DNA of 64,000 bases from Lineus longissimus (taxonomy: Eukaryota > Nemertea > Pilidiophora > Heteronemertea > Lineidae): positions 10,478,001-10,542,000 of the forward strand of contig NC_088312.1 of NCBI RefSeq assembly GCF_910592395.1. Direction: 5' to 3'. Positions 12,086 to 22,770 of this stretch are shown here, piece by piece (position 1 is the first letter of the stretch; every line of letters begins with the position of its first letter). The position numbers and the translations under genes are program-made. Under the pieces are notes generated by a model. That model did not search any database. It saw only the letters and a program-made list of their open reading frames with translations, and was not told where the DNA came from.

Positions 12086-13861
12086 TAGTGAACGTCATAA
12101 TGCACTGGACTGGAGTTGTTGAGCCATTCCAATGCTACTTGGAGTTATAAAGGGTGTACCAAAGTACATGTAATTCCATCTCGCAACGTTTTGGGAAAAG
12201 GTTCTATTTCGTCTTTCGTATGTAACTTATATCATCTGTGCTTTCTGTGAGAACTCCCATATGCGTGCACCAAAGATATATTTTCTTGAGTGTCTGCTGT
12301 TTGACGTATCTGCGATATTAGGTGCTTCTTCCACTCTGTACAGTATTCAGTTTTAACAACATTTATGTGATAGTCAATATATCCAGTGCGGTCTGGTATT
12401 CAAAGGTAAAAGTGTCCATTTTAACGTCATGTATTGCCATGCACACATCATTTGATTTTCCTGTAAGAACTTTGGTACCGTTTTATACCAGGCCAAGGCC
12501 AATTCTGTGGTTTTAAAAATGGACCATACCCAAGCCAAATTTTTATTGACTTTTCCCTGTTTTTAAACCTTTTACAGGGTAGCTTGCGAATGCATCTCAA
12601 AGTATATGAGGTGGTTATGTTTGTTTCATCAACACTGAGACATTCTGGCTGGTGCAGATTAGGTGAATGGAAAATATATTTCGGGGGGGGGGGGGGGGGG
12701 GGTAGTTGTTAATCCTGGTTATAAAAGCTTCCAGTCCTGATAAAACGATCCTGCCGTTTAGTCTGTGATTACTGATAAACATGTACAGTGTACATCAAAA
12801 TAAAGTCAGTGAGCTGATTTGGCTGTCGGCCAAAAACTTATATTTTCTCTTTATAGCTTTGAGAAATATGCTTGATCACTTCATTTGTTTTGATGCACCC
12901 TGTAGTATATATAGTCTGGGATTCTGGAGCAGCTGTGATATTCATTATAGCCAGTGTTCAGTGCAACTACAACTGTAACGTGTTTAGTGACGACTGACTC
13001 GGGTCCAGAGCAGAAGAACGCACCTTATTATTCTGTATTAAAGCATAAAACACTGTGTTTATAATGAGACTCAAAACTCACAGGTTTAATGCCACCTGTT
13101 GCTGTTCTCAAAATGAACTGCATTTAGGAGTTATAGACATTTTAAAGAATGAATTGTTTGTTTTTATCGAATATCATGTTTAAAATGCGTTGAGGGAATC
13201 CCAACTGATTCAGTTGAGGTACAAATTTAGAAGTTTAGATCATAATTTTGATTACTTTCTCTGTGTTCATTACCAGTTGGAATCGTTTAGTTTTAGAAAA
13301 GTGTGCTTTGGAAATACCTTAAAATTGGAAGCAATCAACAGATCTGTATATCCAGATTCTGTTGTCATTACAGGTATCAGTATTTGTAGTTTATAGTTTG
13401 GAAGCTTTTAATGGAAAATCATATATTTGGCATCACGATGGGCCCTGGATTGCCTTGCAGTTACATTTACTCCGCTATTTTAGCCTTTATTTGGACATAT
13501 CATTTGGCATCCTAACATACTTTGGTCTTACGATTTTGAATTGCATTTTATCTTATTTGGATTATGCTCAGTCCTTCAACTTCACTTGAGTTTGTTACTT
13601 ATTTAATCTCAATAGATTAAGTAATATTCTCAATAGATTAAGTTATAAGAAATTTTCTTCGGCCCAATTTAATCGCGAGACCTCAGTATCTTTTGTGGCA
13701 AAATTGGTAGTGACATCAGATATTTATTGCGATACATGTAATTGTTGAGATAACTGTACATAAGGTAATGCATATTTTTTTATTGTACAGATTTTGCTTC
13801 TACATGTATACAGTCATCAGTGTCTGTGTGAGATAATACTGGGACATTTCAACACATTGGG

Positions 13862-13975
13862 TGGTATGAATAAAGACTAGCAAATGCTTTTACTTCAATT
13901 TTGTACAGAAAGGCCTAGTGTAAATGTACATGGAGTTTTAGATAAAAGCATTTGCTAGTCTTTATTCATATCACC
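13862..13975. mobile_element. 115-bp hairpin MITE, copy 1
   Basis: The left arm (GGTATGAATAAAGACTAGCA and on) is complementary to the right arm (TGCTAGTCTTTATTCATATC) over about 30 bp. The shared core contains GTACAGAAAGGCCTAGTG. Two further copies lie at 17615 and 19977. Confidence 0.82.
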
Positions 13976-14366
13976 TATTGAGTGGGTTTTCAAAACGGTA
14001 CAGTGTGCCATTTTGTAAACCATTATATTGTTATGTACATACTTGTAAATGAAAATGTGGTTGAGAAAATCATGCTCAGTAAAAGGATAGTCCCTATCTT
14101 GGCTTACTTGCATCTAGAATGATATTGTTATTTATTGTCAAAAAATGATTGTATTATAGGGCGGCGAGTCATTCAACTGTCAACTTCGTCATTGTTGAAA
14201 TAAAGGGATATGAATAAAAACAAATAATATCTAAAATATTGTTCCTTTGCATTTGATCGTGATCAATATGATGAGATGATTGTTACTATCATTGCTCTTT
14301 GAAGACGCTATTGTCACAACCTTTCCCGATAAAAAATTGAGGACCTCCAGATACCATCACCTGCTG

Positions 14367-14434
14367 CTCTATTGTAGGTTGTGACTTTGTCTTCACGATG
14401 ACCAATCATTCTAAGGTCACAACCTACAATAGAG
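14367..14434. repeat. 19-bp perfect inverted repeat
   Basis: CTCTATTGTAGGTTGTGAC at 14367-14385 is the exact reverse complement of 14416-14434. The left arm lies outside and the right arm inside the first copy of the 425-bp duplication. Confidence 0.8.
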
Positions 14435-15240
14435 TGTTTTCCGATCCATGAAAGTTCAATTATGAGAGGATCAGAGTGATAGTGGTCAAGATGTGGAACC
14501 CAATATTCCGTGATCTGAAACATCAGTCCTTGAACAATTGCAGCCTTGGACAAGTCACTTTGCATGAAGGCAGAATGACTCCTTTTTCCTGGGACAACCA
14601 AAGGACCACCTCCCACGATGCTTCAGTGGGTCCTTTCCTATATCTATCAGTACTTGGCCCTCCCTACATATACTACTGTCTGCTTGGTAAACCCTGGGCC
14701 TGGACAAATTAGCTAATAAGGCATATGCCCGGTGTAAAAGGAATGGATGTCCTAGGAATGCAGTGTTTAGCTGTGTATTGTCAACGAATGTGGTTAATGG
14801 TTTGGTTAGGGGTAGCTTCACGATGACCAATCATTCTAAGGTCACAACCTACAATAGAGTGTTTTCCGATCCATGAAAGTTCAATTATGAGAGGATCAGA
14901 GTGATAGTGGTCAAGATGTGGAACCCAATATTCCGTGATCTGAAACATCAGTCCTTGAACAATTGCAGCCTTGGACAAGTCACTTTGCATGAAGGCAGAA
15001 TGACTCCTTTTTCCTGGGACAACCAAAGGACCACCTCCCACGATGCTTCAGTGGGTCCTTTCCTATATCTATCAGTACTTGGCCCTCCCTACATATACTA
15101 CTGTCTGCTTGGTAAACCCTGGGCCTGGACAAATTAGCTAATAAGGCATATGCCCGGTGTAAAAGGAATGGATGTCCTAGGAATGCAGTGTTTAGCTGTG
15201 TATTGTCAACGAATGTGGTTAATGGTTTGGTTAGGGGTAG
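14391..15240. repeat. Exact 425-bp tandem duplication
   Basis: Bases 14391-14815 and 14816-15240 read identically throughout by eye. The unit starts CTTCACGATGACC and ends GGTTAGGGGTAG. The second copy ends about 195 bp before the ashwin start codon, so the repeat lies in its likely promoter or 5' UTR. The short open frames within it are duplicated too and show no recognisable protein. It is either a very recent duplication or an assembly artefact. Confidence 0.9.
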
Positions 15241-15435
15241 CTACATAATTTTCAACAAAGGAACTCGGCGACTCTATTCACTATAACAAAAAGACCGGAC
15301 TTCGATTCCGGGGGACTTGCATTTCCTTTACACCGGAATTGGTTGAAAACGAAACCAAGTCTTGCGCAAGTAGATCTAAAATTTCATGTACATCGTAGAG
15401 GTACATCGAACCATTAGTTTTGGTAAGACTACACT

Positions 15436-15537
15436 ATGATTATGGCGGTGTGCGTTGAACACGATTTTCGCGAAACCATCGATCTTTTACACCCCGAAAT
15501 TCTGTCTGAGGAGGGTCTTCTCGAATTATTTCGACGT
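15436..15537 (+). CDS. C2orf49: Ashwin exon 1
   Basis: 34 codons ending ...ELFRR before donor GTAGGT at 15538, phase 0. It carries the first conserved ashwin block. Confidence 0.88.
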
Positions 15538-18329
15538 GTAGGTTATCTTTATACCTTTTTCTATCTGCATACTAAAGTTCATTGTTTTATTTGCTTTGTA
15601 GTCCTAGGAAAACATGACACAAGATAGAATCAGCTCTGTGTATGATACATATATACACGGTGGGAACCACAGGCACCACAGGGTGTATCAATAAAAACTG
15701 AACAGTTGCTGTTTTCCCGAATATTTACAACTCTAGGATAGATATGACAAATACTTGTATGTCATATTATGCGTATGGATCTTAGCTTCAAATTGACATC
15801 ATTCATGTTTGAATAGCGTTTTCACGTGTTTAATAAACAAAATGTCCCAAAATCCCATTTTTTTGCAGGGTAATGCAATCATGCAATGATGCAGAGCCAT
15901 TAGTAATGCCGCAACCCAAGAACCATTTGCTGAACAAATTAGAAAATGCTTAAATGATAGATTACCGTGATAATCAAGGGAATCATACTGGTATTGCACA
16001 TGAGGCTGGAACTTACACGCGATATACTTCACTGGGTTCTGATTTGACACACCACTACGAGGTTTATAGCTGTTTCCCGTGCCGTTTTCTCACGTGTGTG
16101 CCATGTCAGCGTTAATGCGCAGTCCGCTCGTCGATCCGACTGTGGCACCGTATGAAGAAAAATAGGAAATTCATCGAGTAATGAAGTGGTCTCTAGGCGT
16201 ACGCTCATACAGGGGGAGGGGAAGTTTGAGGCAATGGTGAATACAGGGGGAAGGGGTTTAAAAATCTGCGTTTCCGTGCGTACGTACTTAATGGATGCTC
16301 CCTTACATGACATTCGATTCAAAAGTCGACACGGGCGTGGCGGATTAACATTAACAAATGTGCAACACAGTTTTTTCAATACATGTAACAACACTTTACA
16401 AAATGGTACATATACAAGCTGGACAAGCCGTGCACTTGCACTTTTATAACTGTACTCTTCGATCAAGTTCACTGTTCTTCTTCAGAGACATGTGCCCGTC
16501 AGTATCAAGCAATCGCAGTCTAAGAACGAACTGGTGCAGCTCTACTACAAAACTATCATCCCCATGCCACAGAGGACATACCGCAATAATCGACGTGGAA
16601 AGCTGATGAGGAGGAGTCAGGAGTTGATTGATGAGAGGAACAAGCGACCCAAAGAGGAAGAAGCGGATCACTTGAAAACTTGGTAAGCATAGGCAGGATT
16701 CTGGAGAATAGGGCCAGGCGACCAGCCCAAGAATGGCCCTGAACATTAGGTCTTGATGTTTGAATGCTAATATGTTCACAAGATAAATGTCTACTGCTAA
16801 ATGTCAACAGTTGACAACAACTGCAGTTGACAACTGCAGAAAAATAATCATAAATGCTGAAGTTTTTATTTTGATATGTGTATGCCAAAAAAATAAATAG
16901 TTTGAACTCCTCTTACAAATTCTTTTTCAGTTTTCCTTCCTCATTAGGGTCATCTCGTACTCCGCCTGGTCCGTCCACTCCCCTACTAGACCGTTTGAAA
17001 TCCCCTCCAGAAAAAACAGCTGTGAAAGGAGTCGTCAGTCTAAAAGCAAAGCCATATGGGATCGGCCAAGAAAAAACAGACAATCCTTTAGACAGTGTGG
17101 TAATAAAGACCTTAAAGAGAAAACACACTGCTGGTGATGAGGTTTCAAAGGATAATAGCAGAACTACAGACGCAACACCACAGCCTATTAAGATAAGAAA
17201 AAAAATATTACGAGTGACAGAGCAAAAGATTGATGATCCTTTAGATAAGATTGTTATCAAAACATTTGTAAAAAAGATGCCAGCAGATGCAACAAATTCT
17301 GACAATGGTGTTAAGAGATTATCAGCTGACAATGAAAGTGAACAAACACTGACTAAAAATCATGAAAATCCCGGTTTAAAAACTGCTATCGATAGTATCA
17401 ATAAGCATTTAAATGTGGCAGAAAGTTCAAAGGGGACAAAGGTGACGTTAGAAATTGGAGCAGTGAAGGAAGATTGTGATAAGATGCTGATGGAGACGAG
17501 TCTTTCTCTTGGAAAACGTCCTCTTGAGGGATCAACCGCTGATCAGGTTTGTTTTGAAGTTTTGAATAAGTTTGGATGAATGTAGGACATGGCATCGCCA
17601 GAGATATTGATCATGGGTGATATGAATAAAGACTAGTAAATGATTTTACTTCAGTTTTGTACAGAAAGGCCTAGTGTAAATGTACATGGGGTTTTCAGTA
17701 AAAGCAATTGCTAGTCTTTATTCATATCACCCCATGCTGACATGGCAGAGAGTGAGTCTTGTGTGCAATTCACGTACATTTAGGAGGGTTACTCATGTGT
17801 AGTGTCCGAATAGAACGATTGGATTAGACTTTGTATACTGTTGGTCGTATGAAGTTGAGGTATGTTTCTTTGTCTAATAAGTCGCGGTGATCAGGCTGCC
17901 CCTCTGTCCTAAAGTTGACTCACTGGGTGTCGAGGCACATTTCAATACCACGTGGAGGAAGCCACTACTGGCCACAGCAAACAAGCAGCAAACAAAAGAC
18001 CACGTGGTCGCATACCATGTGGTCGCATACCGCGTGGACGCATACTACGTGGTCGCATACCACATGTTATTTTGTTTGTTATACCTAGGGTTTTTTTAGG
18101 CTAGGAGTTAATCCCTCCGCCTGGTGTGTGACTAAGGTGGGTTTCTATAGAGAATCCAATAAAATGGGCTTTGAATGAATAGGATGTATCAGATGCATAA
18201 GGAAGGTATTGTACATGTAACAATGATATTTATCGATCTTCATTTCAGTCATCCCATCCCGCAAGTTCCAGCAGCACTCCGCCTGTTAAGAAAAAGAGAA
18301 AAATCAAGATCAACAGGACATCAGTATGA
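15436..18329 (+). CDS. C2orf49: Ashwin (C2orf49 homologue), 4 exons
   Basis: Ashwin is a small nuclear protein, known from frog neural development and reported with the tRNA-splicing ligase complex. Exons 15436-15537, 16486-16682, 16931-17546 and 18249-18329 have GT-AG borders and phases 0, 2 and 0, giving 331 aa (human is 232). Two blocks identify it: LLHPEILSEEGLLELFRR in exon 1, matching the vertebrate LLHPELLSQEFLL block, and LVQLYYKTIIPMPQRTYRNN with RRGKLM in exon 2, matching [23 protein letters not shown]. Exon 3 has an S/T-P cluster (SSRTPPGPSTP, KSPPEK). Exon 4 ends in TPPVKKKRKIKINRTSV, a probable nuclear localisation signal. The start is the first ATG, 15436; ATGG at 15442, two codons on, has a better context. 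Confidence 0.9.
16486..16682 (+). CDS. C2orf49: Ashwin exon 2
   Basis: The acceptor is CTTCTTCAG ending at 16485 and the donor GTAAGC follows 16682, phase 2. It encodes RHVPVSIKQSQSKNE, then the conserved IPMPQR block and a basic, acidic helix-like tail. Confidence 0.9.
16931..17546 (+). CDS. C2orf49: Ashwin exon 3 (low-complexity region with internal motif repeat)
   Basis: The acceptor TTTTTCAG ends at 16930 and the donor GTTTGT follows CAG at 17546. The motif D-N/D-PLD-xx-VIKT-x2-KK occurs twice (about residues 150 and 201). An alternative acceptor (CATTAG, about 16947) would shorten the exon slightly. Confidence 0.85.
17615..17733. mobile_element. 115-bp hairpin MITE, copy 2
   Basis: Same family as 13862-13975, with terminal GGGTGATATGAATAAAGACT and its complement. 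It lies in the last ashwin intron, 68 bp after exon 3. Confidence 0.83.
18001..18066. repeat. 15-bp minisatellite with E-box-like core
   Basis: Four in-register units of the form CACGTGGTCGCATAC (first base positions 18001, 18016, 18031, 18046) and a partial fifth. Units differ mainly in their first four bases. The array is in the last ashwin intron. Confidence 0.85.
18249..18329 (+). CDS. C2orf49: Ashwin last exon
   Basis: The acceptor CATTTCAG ends at 18248; stop TGA is at 18327-18329. It encodes SSHPASSSSTPPVKKKRKIK plus six residues; the basic KKKRK is a likely nuclear signal. Confidence 0.85.
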   Translation, partial: SSHPASSSSTPPVKKKRKIKINRTSV

Positions 18330-18572
18330 TCACAGCACTGTGGCATGCTTGAAACTTTAAAAGTCATTGATGATGTGCAATTCTGAAGTATTTCTAGTAC
18401 TCTAAAATAGTTTTGAGTTGGTAGTTTTGATATAAAGCTCCAAGAGCATCCCGCACATTTCAAATGAAATATAAAACTGAGGCAGACGATCTGGCAAAAT
18501 TGCTCTTCAATGGTGTTTGTCCATCCGTCCATGACAAATTATACCTCCTTTGAGCTTCTGGGTACGGTGCAA

Positions 18573-18900
18573 GTGCTTTTCACTGTATTAAGACACCTGT
18601 GATAGCATTTTGTGATGGATATATCCTTTGTAATGTTTGTCTTTCACAGAAGAGGTAAACATCAGCTCGTTGTACTGTTTATATAGATCACTGTACTTTG
18701 TACTTGGGTGTTTTTCAATTTTAGTAGTTCCTCTCGGCTGTGGGATTTACTGAAAATGCTTTCAAATACTTGCTTTTCACTGTGTTAAGACTCCTATAAT
18801 AGCATTTTGTGATGAATGTATCCTTTGTAATGTTCGTGATTTACAGAAGAGGGAAATATCAACTCATTGTATTGTTTATATAGATCACTGTACTTCTTGT
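18573..18900. repeat. Diverged tandem duplication, spacing about 200 bp
   Basis: About 130 bp beginning CTTTTCACTGT (18573 and about 18774) recur with scattered differences. Both copies hold ATAGCATTTTGTGATG and TATATAGATCACTGTACTT. They lie within the presumed ashwin 3' UTR. Confidence 0.75.
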
Positions 18901-19976
18901 TTTTCAACTTAAGTTTTTCTTTTTGATAACTAATAAAGGGGAGTGAGTGGGGATGGGTTGGGAACTGGGGACGGGTGGAGAGAGCCTGGGGAGAATACAG
19001 AAGAAATGACTGCAAAGATCATAAGTTGTTGGGAATCCGATGCCAGTTTTGAAGCAGTTGCTCATAATCAGAGCTTGGTATTTCTTGACATCTGTACTCC
19101 AATCATCAGTAAGTCTTTGAAGACGGCCTATGGGGTACTCAGAATACCGCATCTGGTATTATAGGTAAAATGGGTGTATTGTTGGATTTTAGAATACTAT
19201 ATTATGTACTTCTATTACCTTGTCCATGTCCGATTCTTCCGAGCTGACATATTGTGGAGTTAATAAATTTGAAACATTTCATTTGCTGTTGGCAAGACTT
19301 ATTGAATTAAGCGCACATGACATTTTAGCCACATTTTCTAATAGCAGCAATGTTTAATGGGATGCTCTTCACCCCTCCTGTAGGCTGGCCTTTGTTTTTA
19401 TCTCCATGAATACTGTGTTGTGCCCTCTTGGTTTGGCCACACTGTTCATTAACAGTATGATTCTGGTGATTGTTCTTTTTCAGAACAGTAGCACACAGTT
19501 CATTTAGAATTGGTGGAATTTGGGAATCTGCATAATAATCATTTCAGCTTCACTTGAACTGATTATAGTGCTGTATTATTTCCATTTACGCTTCATGAAG
19601 ATGTCAGCTGAGTCCCAGACTCTTGGACCTCTCGTTCATAATGCCCGAATTGACTTCCACCTGTTACAATTTCCCATCTTCTGCTTTACTTCCAATAATT
19701 TTGATAACAGACAAGTTTGTGTTTGCTGTAAACCAATTACTTCTTGTGGCCTTAAACCTTTGCAATTTCTCTGCCATCAGTATGAGTGAGTATTCACATT
19801 AATTCCAGGCATAAAACTCTCGAAAAGAAATAGTAACCCAATTTACTAGATTATCCTTCCATCTTGTGGTGATGATATCTGTCAATCATGCATCAAATGC
19901 ACTATGTATTATAGTATCAGTATCAAATGATGTTGACGTGGCAATTTGGTGTCCACTGCGCCTGCCTTATATAGTG

Positions 19977-20099
19977 GCTGATATGAATAAAGTCTAGCAA
20001 ATGCTTTTACGGGTACTTCAATTTTGTACAGAAAGGTCTGGTGTAAATGTACATGGAGTTTTAGATAAAAGCATTTGCTAGTCTTTATTCATATCACCC
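19977..20099. mobile_element. 115-bp hairpin MITE, copy 3
   Basis: Same family as 13862 and 17615, with a small GGGTA insertion in the left half and a nearly intact right arm (GCATTTGCTAGTCTTTATTC). Confidence 0.83.
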
Positions 20100-20431
20100 A
20101 ATATCATTATCGGAGTAATTTATGATTATCAAATAAATCATGGAATTTTAGGACATTGGTATTGCAGTTTGTCAATTTGCGCCACTGAAAAACCTCTTGA
20201 TGTACATATAAACTACATGTAGCCTCAATTGGTTGGAGAGTGCGGGTCTTGAATACATCAGAATTGTTGGACCCGTGATATTGCCCCGAGCGGCAACTGC
20301 TCTGAAAGTTTCTGCTTCAAGTCAAAGCAAATGCTCTTTAGTATCTAGAGTTTGAGGCTGACCCCCTTAGTGAGATTTCTAAAGGTTTGGAACTTTTCAT
20401 CAAAGACTGAAGACATCTGACAGACTTTGAC

Positions 20432-21990
20432 TTCAAAGGGTACTGGGTAAAGATTCCACTATTCAGGTTGTCTCCAAAACAGTAGGTTGTTCTCTTCAAA
20501 GGGTGAGACGTACTGGATGTGGAGCTCCCTATTCAGGTTGTCTCCAAAACAGTAGGTTGTTCTCTTCAAAGGGTGAGACGTACTGGATGTGGAGCTTCCT
20601 ATTCAGGTTGTCTCCAAAGCAGTAGGTTGTTCTCTTCAAAGGGTGAGATGTACTGGATGAAGAGCTCATTATCCAGGGTGTCTCAAAGACAGTAGGTTCT
20701 TCTCTTCAAAGGCTGAAATTTTCTCGATGTGGAGCTACTTATTCAGGTTGTCTCAAAGAGAGTAGGCAGTTGTCTTCAAAGACTGAGATGTTCTCGATGT
20801 GGAGCTCCCTCCCTATTCAGGTTGTCTCAAAGACAGTAGGTTGATGTCTTCAAAGGGTGAGACGTACTAGATGAGGAGCTCCCTATTCAAGTTGTCTCAA
20901 AGACAGTAGTTTGTTGTCTTCAAAGGGTGAGACGTACGGGATGAGGAGCTCCATATTCAGGTTGTCTCAAAGACAGTACCTTGTTCTCCTCAAAGGCTGA
21001 GATGTTTTCGATGTGGAGCACCCTATTCAGGGTGTCTCAAAGACAGTAGCTTGTTCTCTTCAAAGGCTGAAATGTTCTCGATGTGGAGATCCCTATTCAA
21101 GTTGTCTCAAAGACAATGCGTTGTTTTTCTTCAATGGCTGAGATGCACTGGATGAGGAGCTCCCTATTCAGGTTGTCTCAAAGACAGTAGGTTGTTGTCT
21201 TCAAAGGGTGAGACCTACTGGATGAGGAGCTCCCTATTCAGGTTGTCTCAAAGACAGTACGTTGTTCTCTTCAAAGGCTGAAATTTTCTCGATGTGGAGC
21301 TACTTATTCAGGTTGTCTCAAAGACAGTAGGCAGTTGTCTTCAAAGGGTGAGACGTATTGGGTGAGGAGCTCCCTATTCAGGTTGTCTCAAAGACGGTAG
21401 GTTTTTGTCTTGAAAGAGTGAGACGTACTAGATGAGGAGCTCCCTATTCAGCTTGTCTCAAACGCAGTACCTTGTTCTCTTCAAAGACTGAGATGTACTT
21501 GACGAGGAGCTCCCTATTCAGCTTGTCTCAAAGATAGTACGTTGTTCTCTTCAAAGGCTGAAATTTTCTCGATGTGGAGCTACTTATTCAGGTTGTCTCA
21601 AAGACAGTAGGCAGTTGTCTTCAAAGGGTGAGATGTACTGGGTGAGGAGCTCCCTATTCAGGTTGTCTCAAAGACAGTAGGTTGTTGTCTTCAAAGGGTG
21701 AGACGTACTGGATGAGGAGCTCCCTATTCAGGTTGTCTCAAACGCAGTACCTTGTTCTCTTCAAAGACTGAGATGTACTTGACGAGGAGCTCCCTATTCA
21801 GCTTGTCTCAAAGGCAGTAGGTTGTTGTCTTCAAAGGCTGAAATGTTCTGGATGAGGAGCTCCCTATTCAGGTTGTCTCAAAGACAGTATGTTGTTCTCT
21901 TCAAAGGGTGAGACGTACTGGATGAGGAGCTCCCTATTGTGGTTGTCTCAAAAACAGTAGGTTGTTCTCTTCAAAGGGTGAGATGTAGCC
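20432..21990. repeat. 70-bp tandem array, about 22 units
   Basis: Units follow CTATTCAGGTTGTCTCAAAG, then ACAGTAGGTTGTTGTCTTC, AAAGGGTGAGACGTACTGG and ATGAGGAGCTCC. The period is exactly 70 bp in the well-kept part, for example 21651 to 21721. Units differ in diagnostic places (GTAGGTTG/GTAGGCAG/GTACCTTG; GGGTGAGACG/GGCTGAAAT). A block with GGCTGAAATTTTCTCGATG recurs at 21261 and 21541, 280 bp apart. Since 70 is not a multiple of 3, it is not coding. Confidence 0.92.
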
Positions 21991-22245
21991 ACAAGACAGG
22001 GCCTAAGATGTGACGTGTAGGTCATATGACAATCCCACAAGGCCTAAAACAATGTGTCTGAAGTTTTGGGTGGCATAGTTCTAAAAGTCCTTTCAGTAGC
22101 GTTAAGACGTTTTCTTTAAGCTGCCTTTAATGCACTATTAACGGACCTTTAAAGTTCTGCTTGAAGATAGGTACATCTTTCAGCATCATGAAGCCAAACG
22201 TTACGATGCTTAAAAATCGGATTTCGTCCAGCGATACTGTGTCTG

Positions 22246-22770
22246 CCAATTGTGACGTTGTGACATTGTCTCAGTTGATGATACTGCATCTCCTCTTGGT
22301 GTCAGATTGGTAGTGTTGGTAGCACTCTACAGACAATATCGTCTTTGATATTGTTGTCACCTGGGTTTGGCTAAACCATGCGGACGAAATCAGTAGATTC
22401 ATCTATCACCAGCTGAGAAAACAACACAATAGCCACCCCCAGCTGAGACAACGTCACAAGAGCCAGCCCCAACTAAGACAATGTCACAATATGCCAGTCC
22501 CAGCCAAGACAGACAATACTGTCCCTGTCTCAGTGGTCAAATTCGTTTGGGCTGTTGTCACAATCTCTCAGTTGGGTCAGTCCGATTGGTTGGGTCATTG
22601 TGACACTGTCTCAGCTGGTTCAGATAATATGTGCTCTGCTGGAACCTTCCGATTGGTTGGGTTTTTGTGATATTCTCCCAGCTGGTTCAGATATGTGCTC
22701 TGCTGGAATTGTCCGATTGGTTGGGTTTTTGAGACATTTCTCAGCAGGAACACAGTGTCTCTGGATGTAG
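22246..22770. repeat. Degenerate repeats in both orientations
   Basis: A motif like CAGCTGAGACAATGTCACAA recurs between 22428 and 22520. Its reverse complement form (TTGTGACACTGTCTCAGCTGG) recurs between 22550 and 22770, with longer units containing GTCCGATTGGTTGGGTTTTT and GATATGTGCTCTGCTGGAA. The halves therefore face each other. Confidence 0.65.

Larger units (their letters stand above)
11810..15435. other. 3' flank of giantin and spacer to ashwin
   Basis: Contains the giantin 3' UTR. The first AATAAA after the stop is at 12799-12804, but whether it is used is unknown. It also holds a mariner-like hairpin (11998-12085), a run of about 20 G (12680-12702), a 115-bp hairpin MITE (13862-13975) and the 425-bp duplication (14391-15240). 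No other coding exon is visible. Confidence 0.6.
18330..20431. other. Ashwin 3' UTR and downstream spacer
   Basis: Possible polyadenylation signals AATAAA occur at 18932 and 19262. A diverged tandem duplication (about 18573 and 18772) and a hairpin MITE (19977) lie here. No convincing coding exon is seen. Confidence 0.5.

Noticed and set aside
14476-15137. Two identical 78-codon frames
   Set aside because: They are the same chance frame carried by both copies of the 425-bp duplication, with no recognisable protein.
16029-16472. 147-codon minus-strand frame in ashwin intron 1
   Set aside because: It is antisense intron sequence ending next to ashwin exon 2. It may be a dispersed repeat, but I could not show this from one copy.
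20432-21990. CRISPR-like array
   Set aside because: The sequence is animal, units are head-to-tail with no unique spacers, and the 70-bp period is satellite-like.
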